Below are positions 10,239-20,985 of a stretch of 64,000 nucleotides of DNA, one piece after another (position 1 is the stretch's first letter; each line of letters starts with the position of its first letter). The notes under the pieces were generated by a model, which was not told where the DNA came from, ran no database searches, and worked only from the letters and a program-made list of their open reading frames with translations. The DNA is from Cryptomeria japonica. Its lineage: Eukaryota; Streptophyta; Pinopsida; Cupressales; Cupressaceae. A program made the translations under genes and the position numbers. The DNA lies in contig NC_081414.1 of assembly GCF_030272615.1 (NCBI RefSeq), positions 232,067,733 to 232,131,732 on the forward strand. The letters run 5' to 3'.

Positions 10239-13200
10239 CTAAGTTAGAGCTGCAAAGTGGTATGCCTCGTACATATCCCACTGGTGGAGTACCTTGTCCT
10301 CCTCCATACCTCCAACATTGGCTATACCAAGCCCAAAAACTTCTAATAATTTTCCTACAAACTTCTCATATTTTTCCACTATCCTAGGAAGGGGAGACCG
10401 AATACCTGTTAAATCCTTCACATACTATTGAAGCATTTCAATCTTCAACTCCAAAATGTATATGTAGGATTGCAAATTCTTACTACTGTCTCTACCTAAG
10501 AGGTCTTCCCTTATTATCTCTTCTTCCCCAAGACTCAAAAATTTATTCAAAACCCAAAACTATTGGCCAAAAGTGTTGAGATTTCGCTCCCACTACTGAG
10601 AACAAGAAGCTAACACTCCTCCAACCTGCATGGCCTTTCTATATTCTTTCATGGTGTTCCGCAAGAATAATCTAATTTTGGCAGCATTTGTTCATGCCCA
10701 TGCCTTTGCTATAGCAGCCACTTGTCTTACCTCAACCAATGCATTTATATCTCCCTTTGGGAGTGACGAGGTTGAAGGTAAGTTATCTCCTCTACCAAAA
10801 AACTGCTTATATTGTTCCATATGTGCCTTGACCTCTGAATGGGAGCTGTGCTCCTTTTCTATTCGGCCCCTGATGACACTAGTAGCCAACTCCAACGTAT
10901 CTAGCTCTCCCCATTTGGTCTGTTTACCCAATTCGACCTATGAAACTTGGTAGTTAGGGGAGTCTTTACTTTTAGGTTATGCTGGAACTACTACATTAGT
11001 AATCACTTCACCAGAACCGGTTCTTGATAAATGATGCATTGTCTTTGCTCTCTTTGTTTTCCATGGTTCTTCAGTGATGGCATGTTGAAATGTAACCTTG
11101 GGTAGAACCACTTTCCTTTTCTTCTCAAAGGTGAAGTTTAACCATTGTGGGAAATTCTTATCTTTTTCACCTTTGTGGGGCATGATGTCAGCAGTCACCA
11201 CGTGCACATCTGATTGCTCCTCTGCTTCATCTTTCTCCTCTTCTTCTATATGCTTAGGGTCTGGAAGTCCTTGGGCTGAAGCAATTTGATGAGCTAGGTT
11301 GGCTTGGAGAGCATCATCAACATTCAACTATTGTTGCTTATGTAACTCTCCTAACCTATCATTGATCTCTTCTTCAAACTTCCTGCCACCTTTATTAGTT
11401 TCCTCCATTTCTTTCTTAGCAGCTATCTCTTTTAGTAGATCTTCTTGGTCCTGGGGAGTTAAAACCAATCTTTCGTCTTGTGAATCTTCAGGCTCATTTC
11501 ATTCCTTCTCTCCCCCAAGTGGTTGTTGTTCCATAGGTTGCTCATCCTCTTGGTTAGAATATGATTCAATGTTATGAATACTTGTGTTTTCTACAATAGG
11601 AAACAATACTGTAGTTACTTGAGGTAGAGTTGCTAATGTTGTTGCAAAGACACCAGGTGAAGTTGGCAGAGGGATTGCAATGGATGACGTCAAAATTGGA
11701 GCATGTGTGGTTGTAGTTGGCGGGGGCTAAGAAGATGTAGTTGTGGTATCAGGAGGAGGTTGTATATTTTTGTCAGTTTTCCCTTGTTCATCCTCATCTT
11801 GAATGCCTTCTCCTGGCCTTTTCCCAATTGCTGCCCTAACAGGGAATACCTTTGACAATGTCACATCTCCTAACCCTTCTCTGATTCCAAAATCAATAGC
11901 CTTCTTCAAAATTTTGGCCTTCCTCATTTTTTCCTTGACTTGCTTGAGGAGCTCCTCAGTACTTTCTTTGGGTTGCACCCCCTCTTTTGGGTCCATAGAA
12001 GTATTATTTCTAGAGATGGACCTTGTCTTATAGGCATACTCCTTATAACCCCTTGATTGGAGAACACCTGAAGTTGATTTATTTTGCTTCCCTTTCGAAG
12101 TGCTCAGTCTAACCCTCAAACTTAGCCACTGCCTAGTTCTATCTATAACAATTTGAGTTACTCTATCTATCTCCACCTCTTCGTGCCCTAACCATCTGAT
12201 TGGAGAGAGGGGCTTCTTATCAATTTCCTATTCCTTATATGTAGGGTCTAATAAATCACCATCATCCATTAACTCTTTAGGGAGATTGGTCTCTATTTCA
12301 AAATTCCTTACCTGTGGAATTGAGAGCCTCGAATACTTTTTCTCTCTAACTTCAAAACCATCTTGGAGGTTGGCCCAAAAATCCTCCAATCTTGACTTAT
12401 GTCCCTCATATGCCTTTGGCATTATTTGCTTTAGTTTTCCATATGGGTCGTAATATTCTCTAGCATGATTGAACTCTTTTAAATTTAGATCCTACAACTC
12501 TTGCTCTACTATCTTTGCTACCTGAATCTTGGAACGAGAGAAATAACCAATAGAAACTAAAAAATGTATATCTGCCTTATGTTTTGAGGACAAAAGTGAT
12601 TGCAACCCAAACATCTGTTTGACATATTCTAACAATACAATGCGGTCATTACAATATCTTGGCAGCAACATAGGGCAACCCATGAATCTAGTGACCCTAA
12701 TATATGTGGAACATTCATTCTGAATGAACCAACATGTCCAGTCCTTGACTATGGCCATTGCTTCTGGGATTATTCTATAACATGTATCACTTGTGAGATT
12801 GATGATGACATGGAAAAGGAAGGCATCATTTATTCTTTTTAAATGTGCATTTGTATTTCCTAGAGGGAGTTGGGTGTAATACTCCCACACCTTCTTTTGT
12901 CCTTCCTCATTTCTAAGTTGGCCCTTTGTCTGCAACGTTGGGAATTTTCCTGCTTGAGCTTCTACCTTGAAAACATATGAAGTGAAGAAAAAATTCTTCA
13001 TCTTATGCACATCTACCAATTTCCTATGTATATTTTCAGATAAGATCTGAGCCCAATCGAAATACTTTTTGCCAATCAGGACAGTAGTCATGTAATGAAA
13101 CATCCATGGGTGGAATTGACGACAATTTGTCTTGCCAAAGGCCTTGCTCAACATGATAATCAAGTCACATTGTGGTTTCTTGAAATCTACCCTTAGGATG

Positions 13201-13716
13201 TCATTGGATTTTAATCATGTTTTCCTCTCCTCCTCGAGCCAATTTTCATTCATATGCCTTTTGCTCGAAGTAACATCCCCATCCCATACTTCAGTGACTT
13301 CTTCCTTAGTTGTTAACAACATCTCCTCCTCTCTAGAAGGAATACCAAAAAACATATCCCAACATATCCGTAGATAAATCTATAAATGTCCTTCCTAGGG
13401 AATCAATGCACTTCCTAGTGTCTGCACTGTAGAAGTGTGCCATAGTCATAATGTATTCAGGGGCTTGGACGGATTGAGGAAAAATAATAGCTTCTACTAG
13501 CCCTAATCTCTTGATCCTCTGATAAGGAGCCTCTAGTCTTGGTTTGTCCAATTTTGTTGCAATTTCCTCTAACTCCACATGTCCTACCTCTGTATCAGTT
13601 ACTCCTTTGATTTGATCATCCAATTTTAAGACATAAAATTGCCCCTGATAATGGTACTTCATAGTTGTGGGGAGTCTATCCAATTCCTTTCCTTTCTTGT
13701 TGGAAGTTGGGTCCAT
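10239..13716 (-). pseudogene. Large broken ORF, family shared with 37211-40662; probable nonautonomous retroelement protein
   Basis: The minus frame starts at ATG 13716, shifts frame between 13333 and 13163, and then stays in one frame to about 10239 with several stops (about 1,150 codons in all). The largest open block (12492-13163) holds TRFMGCPMLLPR followed by RIVLLEYVKQ and HK...IGYFS. The ORF at 37211-40662 has TRVYGCP...LPK, RIAFMEFIWQ, HK...ASYFT in the same order, so I consider the two homologous. Upstream parts also match (FDWAQILSENIHRKL here, YDYVDYVVEHIHNAL there). The C-terminal third is low-complexity: basic KQVKEKMRKAK, then Pro/Thr and Glu runs. No polymerase, protease or integrase motif is visible. 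A TATA box lies upstream at 14408-14416. The molecular function is unknown. Confidence 0.6.
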
Positions 13717-13784
13717 CTAAGTTTTTTAATTTTCAAGAAAGAACCATAAATTAACCTATCACACATCAAATATATCAATTATAT

Positions 13785-14815
13785 TACCCACTTGGGGACT
13801 CCGGGGTTCCGGGGTGGGAAAACTCTTTCTTGAACAACTGACTTCGGAACTCTGGGGTTCCTAATTTTTGAGGTGGACCAAAACAATGGAACTCGGGACT
13901 CTGGGGTTCCGAAGTTCCTGGGTAATACAAGGCTAGAACAATAAAAACATGGAACGTCAGGGTTCTGGGGTGGACTAAGCACATAACTCATTCAGGGTAA
14001 TTCAAATAATGACCCATGAGGAAAGAACTTTGGAACTCTAGGGTTCCAGGGTTCCGAGGTTAGGTGTAGTTCATAGACTAGCCAAAAGGGAAGGTCCAGG
14101 ACTCTGGGGTTCCAGAATTCTGAGGTGAAAACAACCACCAAGCCCGGATCTCCAGGGTTCTGGGGTTAGAAAACCCTAAGGACACGGGAAGAAAATGAAC
14201 AAGCAAAATGAGAAAAACTAAAAACAAATCTAAGCTAAAAAATTAAAAGATCTAAACTAGAAAACTCAAAGAGGGCAAAGAAATCCACCAACCTGACAAA
14301 AGAAAAACCCTCGAAAACTCAGTGATACTAAGGTGCGAAGTTGAGAGGTAGAGAAAGGAAATTGGAAAACTTGAATGAACAAATGAACTCAAAAGAGTTC
14401 ATTTCCTCTATTTATACCCCCGATTTTTCATCCATACAGTCGAGTTAAACACGACCTCGGGAGTCCGAGGTTCCGAACTTTTGAGGTGAAACTCAAAAAA
14501 CAAAAAAAACACAAATAGACCTCGGGAGTCTAGAGTTATGAGGTTTGAACAAGTAGGGGCACCTCAGGACTTTGGGGTTCTGAGGTGGGAAAGAAAAGCA
14601 AGAAAAATAACTTTAGGTCTCTGGGGTTCCAAGGTTGTGACAAACATAAGAAACAAAACCTACCTCGGAACTCTGGGGCTCTGAGGTATAACCAAAACAA
14701 GTGCCTACTTCAGGACTCTGGGGTTTTGGAGTTGCAAAGACAACACAACTTCAGGACTCTGGGGTAGGACTTCAAAAATAAACAAAGGACAGTTCAGGAC
14801 TTCGGAGTGTCTAGG
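13785..14815. repeat. Array of about 15 degenerate GACTCTGGGGTTCCGAGG words
   Basis: Seven copies lie at about 13791, 13841, 13890, 13952, 14031, 14093 and 14141. Eight more lie at about 14454, 14519, 14561, 14613, 14661, 14707, 14747 and 14793. All are in one orientation, 40-80 bp apart, joined by A-rich linkers. The 0.29-kb gap between the two groups holds a minus-strand TATA box. The array lies upstream of the 13716 start codon on the minus strand, i.e. in the presumed promoter/leader or 5' LTR. Short open frames through it are artefacts. Confidence 0.85.
14408..14416 (-). promoter_or_regulatory. TATA box (TATAAATAG), minus strand
   Basis: A perfect plant-type TATA motif in the gap of the word array, about 690 bp upstream of the ATG at 13716 on the minus strand. 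It would give a long leader containing seven copies of the word. Confidence 0.6.
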
Positions 14816-15330
14816 CAGAAACTAAAAAAAAAAAAAGCTATAGAAAGCAAAAAGAGGGACCCATGTTTTCAAGACAAGGAAACTAATGGGGTTAGATATG
14901 CAGGGCATAACAGAATAGTGTATGGAAATTTGGCTCAAAGATGGAATGGGTTACCTAAGGACCTAAAGAGAGTAGAGCCACATTCTTTAAGAAACTATCA
15001 TGCAACACTCAGACGAGAAACCACCTGTATACACTTGGGGAAGATACAACAGGAAAATGGATTCCCTTGATCTTTCAACCACTTATGTTATGGTGGTCAA
15101 TTCATAACTGGGATGAATTACAGTATTATGATGTGGAACAGGAACAAGACATATGGGAGAATATAAAAAAGGAACAAAGGTTCTATTGGAGCCCTATTGA
15201 TGAGACATGAGGGGAGACTTTTGTTGCTGACTTCAGGCTACTGACCTTGAAATAAAATCAAAAGACCTCTACCGAGGGAACATCTGCTGGTGGACCAGTA
15301 AAACCTTCAGTTGGGGGTATGATGAATCAT
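14807..15330 (+). pseudogene. Unrecognised ORF remnant ending in a polypurine-like tract
   Basis: The plus frame is open at 14807-15070 (RYAGHNRIVYGNLAQRWNGL, then a Trp/Tyr-rich part after an apparent frameshift near 15065: QYYDVEQEQDIWEN). It ends at CCTTCAGTTGGGGG (15306-15319), which resembles the polypurine tract at 5130. This looks like the 3'-terminal coding part of a gypsy-type or nonautonomous element. I do not recognise the protein. Confidence 0.35.
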
Positions 15331-16892
15331 AGTTTTATGTTTCTTTTATAGACAGTTTTCCATCTTTAAGGGTTTTTATATTTGCTGATGGACTTCATGA
15401 ACATACTTTAACCGACCTTATATGCTTGTTTTAATAAGTCTTATTACTTATAGTTGAAACCCTTTATTTTAATAGAACCATGAACTTTATAAATACAATT
15501 ATAAGTATTTACTATTTTTATGTGTGACTAGTGAATGTGTTCAATATGAATGGTCATGATGTGTGGATAGAATGCTTTCTCTATCCTTTGTGTGGCAGCT
15601 ACATGGAACAATCTTTATGATGGAACAAGGTCTTTTATAGAAACAAGGTAACGTGGACAAAGTATGGACAACATGACAAGAAGAGTTCAAAGATTTGTTG
15701 TGGACTTGGTCACTACTATTCTTGCTCATTAAGGAGTTTGTAGACTAATCTTGATTTGTTAATAAAGACTGTTAATTGTCATGAAGGATGTTAGAGAGGA
15801 TATAGGGAAAATCTACAAATGTTTAAAGAAGGACAAGAGTCCCGATTATCTTATCTTTCATAGATTTTATGAGTTTTAAATAAAGCTTCCACCTAGATAG
15901 TGGGAAGTGGAGCAAATGTTATGGGATTTTTTGTTAGGGATGAATGTTATAAATCCTTTACACATTCCTTTGTTAGTTAGTTCTTGATCTTTTATTGAGT
16001 AATTTTATGTTGTCTGGTTGATTTCTGAATAAAGAAAGTATATATTTTCTATCAATATAGCATTTTGATATGGTTGTGGGCTTAATCAGTTAATTTCTAT
16101 TGTAGTTCTCATCTTAGGAGACTCATAGAAGGGGGTCCACTTGGTGAGGATTCTGTATGGTTGTCTTTTATGCACTTTATTCTTCAAGTTACTTAATTCT
16201 ATTTTATTTGCTTGCTCGTTGTCTATTCCTGCAACCACAGTCTGTAACTCTATGACTCTTCCTGCAGCCACGACGAGACAAAATAGTCATTTCTGTACAA
16301 GTTGAAGAATTGGTGTTTTGTTACCAGAAATTAATACAATCTTTAAAGTTGTGATTCCAAGAATTTTCCTTTTTTGTAAATGATTGTTTAATCACTTTCA
16401 ATTGCCTAAAAGTAGGATAGAATTGTTTGTGGATATTCTTAGTCCATATACTTTGCAGTCCCATTTCAAGTTACATGTCCTCAGATTGATAGATAAATGA
16501 GTCAGAAGAAAGGAATTTAGATAGCTGCTCAATGGAAAATTGTGTGTCTAGCTTGAGTACCTAGTTGTGTGTGATAACCATTGTTTTGCACCCCAATCAT
16601 AATAGGTTGAATTTTATATCAAAATTCATCTCCTAGCCTCATTGATCACAACCATGGGGTCAAATACAAAAATTCACCCCAAAACCACCAAAATGCAAAT
16701 TCATGGAAAACAATTTTGAATTTTTTTTATAAAACCAGATTTGCAATAAAAGCTCACAAATCTGCAACCCCACAACCTAAAAAAAAACCTCATATCTTTC
16801 CTTACCTTTCATTCTTACATGCATTTCAAAGATTCAACCTAGGGTTATAACACCATAGACCATAGCTTTGATACATCATGAAAGAAAAATTG
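15331..16892. other. Non-coding AT-rich stretch, probable degraded LTR, left of copia A
   Basis: No gene seen. From 15320 on it may be the LTR belonging to the polypurine tract at 15306-15319. At 16863-16875 the text GCTTTGATACA, near copia A, resembles a decayed minus-strand primer binding site (GCTCTGATACCA), suggesting that copia A landed at the edge of another, older LTR element. Confidence 0.35.
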
Positions 16893-17692
16893 TGTTGGAT
16901 ATTGTTGAGAAGTTTGTTGGAATGATGTGTTGTCATTGATGTGAACATATTCCCATGTGTTCCAGTGTTGCAGTCAGATTGGCTGAGTTGGTTTGGTTAA
17001 TATGTTGCATTTGAGTTGTTGCAGTTTAATGGGTTTAGAGATACTTATATCTAGTTGACTCAACAGAAGTTTAAGAGGTTCACATGGTGTTTTGATCAAG
17101 TTGTAAGATTTGGTATTATGATTGTTATACAATTGTTCATGTTATTCTATATTCTAGATTGTGCTCCGCAATTCTCTAAAATTTTAATATCTTGATTTGT
17201 AGATTTGGCTGTTTGGGATGTTCATATGTGTCCTCAATTTAGATGGTTCATGATTTGAAGATCTGCAATGAATCTTTCAGTTTGACAGTCAATTTAGTTT
17301 GTGTTCTTGAGGTTTAGTATAATGATGATGAAGATTCTAGTAAATGACAATGTTCTGGTTGTTGCTATGGTGATTCACGTTGCTTGTGGATATTTCTAGA
17401 TCGTGTTCTATCCATGTTGGTGGTCTGTATTAATCATTGTGTACATTATTGATCATTTTCTTGATCTAGTGGTGTTCTTCATGTTATGTGACATTCACGT
17501 TGATTGTAGAGTGTTGTAGATGTTCAAGTGTAATTTTTGGAGGTTTTGCATGTTTGCAGTAATGGTTTAGGTCCAGACTATGTCTTAGCCAACATTGTTT
17601 TGGTCCACATGTATTGTTGTAGTGTGTGAGGTTATTGTTTTGTAATTTGTATTGAGGGTTGATCCGGCCTTGAAATATAGGTTGATGATTTG

Positions 17693-17700
17693 TATAAATA
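17693..17700 (+). promoter_or_regulatory. TATA box of the copia A 5' LTR
   Basis: TATAAATA about 0.8 kb into the LTR. The corresponding segment is deleted from the 3' LTR (junction near 24780), so only this copy retains it. Confidence 0.6.
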
Positions 17701-18137
17701 TATCTAATATTCATGTGAGAGAGGCATCTGTGTATGTGAACATTGATTTGATCTTTCATTAGTAGAGGAGAAGTGTGAAGAGGTGCGAAAGACCAGAGTT
17801 TGAGTAAAATTGCTTAACTGGAACAGTAACCAAGCATGGGAAGATGCTATTTTATCAGTTCATGATCCTTCAAATATAATCCAAATGTTTTTGTAAGGCA
17901 ATGAGCCTTCCCCTGGGTTGTAGCCCTTCTTGTTTTATGATTTGAGCAGTGAACTCTAGGTAGTGTGCCAGAATGCACGTGCATTCCCATTGTAGTATTT
18001 ACACTTACTCCTAATAGGGTATTATCTCATTGTGGGTAGGTTTCCACCCTAGTTTTTCCCTTAACCAAGTTTTCCACGTCAGAAATCTTAGTGTTATGCG
18101 TGTTATTGATATGGTATTGATTTATGGTTTTACTATT

Positions 18138-19610
18138 TGTAGACATATAAATCTGACCACTTTCCTAAATGAATATTTAATATTCATTTTAACCCCATTC
18201 CTGTATTTAATTAAATTCTATTCTTCACATTCATCTATTTAAATTAAATGAATTACTCAACTTATTTAATTAAGTTCACCTAAACCTTTTCTAGCTTTTA
18301 ATTAAATAAATTACTTTATTTAATTAATTCCCCTTTCCCTCCTTTTTAATTAAATTTAGATTTAATTAAATTGATCCTTGCAAGTAAATAAATATAATTT
18401 ATTTATTTAAATCCCCCACTTGTATTTATGCAAGTTGCTTGTATTTTGTTGAAATAAAGTAATTTTATTTTAATTAAAATCCCCCTCCATCCACTTGCAT
18501 TTTCCTACATCTCCCACATTCCTCCTAAACCCCCTTCTAAATTCCTCTAAATCCCTTCCAATTAGCCTAATTCATCTCTTAATTATTGTCACATTCCTAA
18601 GCAAAGAGAAGTCACTTCTCAAAGCCTCCAAAGTCTTTGAAATGCATTAAAGGCTTTGTGTCTTCAACAAGTTAACCCTCAAAGTCTTCCAAACCATTAA
18701 TGGTTAACTCAACCCTTCTTTCATGGTTAGAGACTTTCTCTCTAACTTAACCCTCATCTAACCCAAGGGTCTCATCAAGCATTCATGGCTTTATCCTTGG
18801 TTATTCCTTTAACCCTTGCACAAGAGTTTACCCCTTGGATAAAAGCTTTATCCAATGGATGACCCTAACTTAACCTTAACCTTACCTCCTAAGGTAACCT
18901 CCATGTCTTCTCAAACATTTAATGCTTCTTACATCTCCTCTCAAGCAACCTCTTGTTGACAATTGTCACCATTTCATTGGTGAGAATTGTAAACATGGAT
19001 TGATTAACTTTCAATCTTGGCCCTTGTTAAGATTATCCAATCTTGACCATCCATTGCCCTATTTTTCCTATAAATAGAGCTCTCATTCTCTCATTTGGAT
19101 ATAAAAGTTTTATGCATCAAACTTATAGTCATTTTGCTAATGATATATCCAAGTCTTTGTGCATCAAGCTTATAGTTATTTTTACTAAGCATTTAGCCTC
19201 TCTTTGTTAAAACACAATAGCATTTAGAAGCATTTTTAATATCATAGCATATCCATGTTAGACTAGTATATCCTGTTAGGATAAGTTTACTAATCCTTTA
19301 TCATAACATCATCTTCATGCTAGTTTAATCATCATAGTTTCAATATCATACATGTTTTAGGAATGTATTCTTGCTTATAAAATAAATATCACTCATTCTT
19401 GGAGTTGTCATTCCTAAGCCACTTTGCTTAGTGATTTGAGAGCAAGAGTGAGACCCTAGGAATCCTATGAGATAGAGAATAGTGGGACACCCCCTGGGAA
19501 GTTGAGCTATCTCAGATAGTTCCTATAACTTGCACCAAGAGTCTCATTGGTGTGTGGGTATTCTGAATCAAAATTTTCCATTTTTGTCACCCTCATTTCC
19601 CACACACATT
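18138..19610 (+). mobile_element. Solo LTR inserted in the copia A 5' LTR, related to the Tat-family LTR at 54491-55933
   Basis: Alignment with the uninterrupted copia A LTR piece at 32616-32802 shows extra DNA here, starting TGTAGACATATAAATCTG. The LTR at 54491-55933, read on the minus strand, starts TGTAGTCACACAAATCTG. It has the same layout: TTAATTAAAT-rich start, repeated blocks of CCAAAGTCTTT and CCATTAATGGTT type, then a TATAAATAGAGCTC box (19069 here). No internal domain is present, so it is a solo LTR. The right end (19608-19612) and its target duplication are not resolved. Confidence 0.7.
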
Positions 19611-19707
19611 GTTTATTACCAGATATAAATTTGAGGTTGAGTTGTGTAGATTTTGAGAGAAAACTGATTCACCCCCCCTCTCAGTTTGCTGCATTGTTTC
19701 CAACAAT

Positions 19708-19719
19708 TGGTATCAGAGC
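19708..19719 (+). other. Primer binding site of copia A (TGGTATCAGAGC)
   Basis: Complementary to the 3' end of plant initiator tRNA-Met, the usual primer of plant copia elements, two bases after the LTR end. Confidence 0.9.
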
Positions 19720-19975
19720 TAGATCCTTTGGAAGAATCTTGAATGCTTAAGGAGATCCAAAATGGAAACCTTTGCTTTTAAGAAGGATAGTCTGAGATTT
19801 GATGGATAGAATTACACTCTTTGGAAGAACCAAATGAAATGTCATTTGAGATGCATCGGTGAAGACTATTGGAAGATTACTATGAATGTGTATAATGCTC
19901 CTCCGAATGATCCTACAACTCCAGATGAGATAAAGGAAGCTTAACTCAATATCAGAGCTAAGGAAGCATTATTGA

Positions 19976-20308
19976 TGTTGGTAAAATGGTCAATGCTCCC
20001 CTTGGGATTCATGACAAGGGACTAATCGCCTCTTGTGCAATTCATATCTCTATAGTTTGTATCGGGTGTTGATAGATCGATCTTTTGATGCAACATCAAA
20101 CTAAGCCAATAAATGGTATCAGAGCATTGGGTCACGGGTTTGAATCCCCTCAAGTAGAGCTGAGGGGGATATTGTTGGCAAAATGGACAACGCTCCCCTA
20201 AGGATTCATGATAAGGGACTAACCACCTCCTCTGTGATCCATATCTCTACAGTTTGTATTGGGCGTTGATAGATCAACCTTTAGACGCAATGACAAACTT
20301 GGCCAATA
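19976..20308 (+). mobile_element. TRIM (terminal-repeat retrotransposon in miniature), 333 bp
   Basis: Two direct repeats of exactly 136 bp (19976-20111 and 20173-20308) begin TGTTGG and end CCAATA, the last base pair of symmetry lost by one C-to-T change. They surround a 61-bp interior with a primer site (TGGTATCAGAGC, 20114-20125) and a purine tract (GCTGAGGGGGAT) right before the second repeat. The flanks ATTGA (19971-19975) and GTTGA (20309-20313) are a one-mismatch target duplication. The element splits the copia A gag ORF. The size, terminal repeats and lack of coding capacity are diagnostic of TRIMs. Confidence 0.92.
20114..20125 (+). other. Primer binding site of the TRIM
   Basis: TGGTATCAGAGC, identical to the site of copia A, three bases after the first 136-bp repeat. 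It is followed by GGGTTTGAATCCC, which resembles a tRNA T-arm. Confidence 0.85.
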
Positions 20309-20985
20309 GTTGAGTTCCCTATCTAATTTTGAGATGGGTAATAGGATGGATTTGGATACTACTCATGAGATCTAGAAGAAGCTAGAGAATATGTATGAAG
20401 GTGACAACCATGTGAAAGTTGCTAAGTTGCAAAGCTGGAAATGAAAGTATGAGATGTTGAAGATGGGCAAAGATGAGAATATTACCTCCTTTATGCAAAA
20501 AATGAATGATCTTGTATTGAACATCAAGTGTGCCGGTGGGGTATTGGAAGAATCTAAGATTGTAGCTAAGGTGCTGAGATCCTTGCCTCCTGCTTACAAG
20601 CACAAAGCTGCTACTATTGAGGAGATCCGAACTGTGACAAATGTAACTAGAGACATGCTGATTGGGAATCTTGTTGCTTTTAAGGTGAGCGAATTTGGTG
20701 AAGCCCCTCCTAAGTTTGAATTTGCATTCAAAGATACTGTATCTAGGAAGAAGAAATATGATCTGGGAGAAAGTTATACAAGAGTATCTAGATATGAGAA
20801 GGAGATGAGAGAGCTTGAAGAAGAAGAAAGAGAGCTTAAAGATCTTGAAGCCCGGATTGCTAGAACATTACCTAAGGGTGTTGCTAAGTATGAAGGAAAA
20901 TTACCTCTTAAATATTTTTCATGCAATACGATAACACTATTTTCCTCAAGGTATCTGAAAAAGAGTTTCTAAGAAGCCATTGAAG

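Larger units (their letters stand above)
16893..19705 (+). mobile_element. 5' LTR of Ty1/copia element A (interrupted by a solo LTR)
   Basis: It starts TGTTGGATATTG at 16893, matching the 3' LTR start at 24516, and ends TTTCCAACA at 19705, two bases before the primer binding site. A TATA box (TATAAATA) lies at 17693-17700. The LTR proper is about 1.34 kb; the other 1.47 kb (18138 to about 19610) is a separate insertion. The flanking five bases AATTG (16888-16892) nearly match ACTTG (32803-32807) beyond the far end, a plausible target duplication with one change. The C-run before the 3' end is shared with the other copia LTRs. Confidence 0.85.
19762..20985 (+). pseudogene. Copia A gag, broken and split by a TRIM insertion
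   Basis: Gag starts at ATG 19762 (METFAFKK). A stop lies near 19809 and another just before the TRIM. The frame continues after the 333-bp TRIM (19976-20308): if the TRIM and one target copy are left out, reading passes from the block ending KEALL into SSLSNFEM without a shift. The helical gag core (FMQKMNDLVLNIKCAGG, LPPAYKHK) is present, followed by a charged coiled coil. The zinc knuckle after GKLPLKYFSCN (about 20910) is destroyed by a small deletion or frameshift, so no full CCHC motif remains. Confidence 0.85.

Noticed and set aside
13779-14767. Short open frames through the GGGGTTCC array
   Set aside because: The repeat word generates Pro/Ser/Glu frames by itself, with no conservation or start context.
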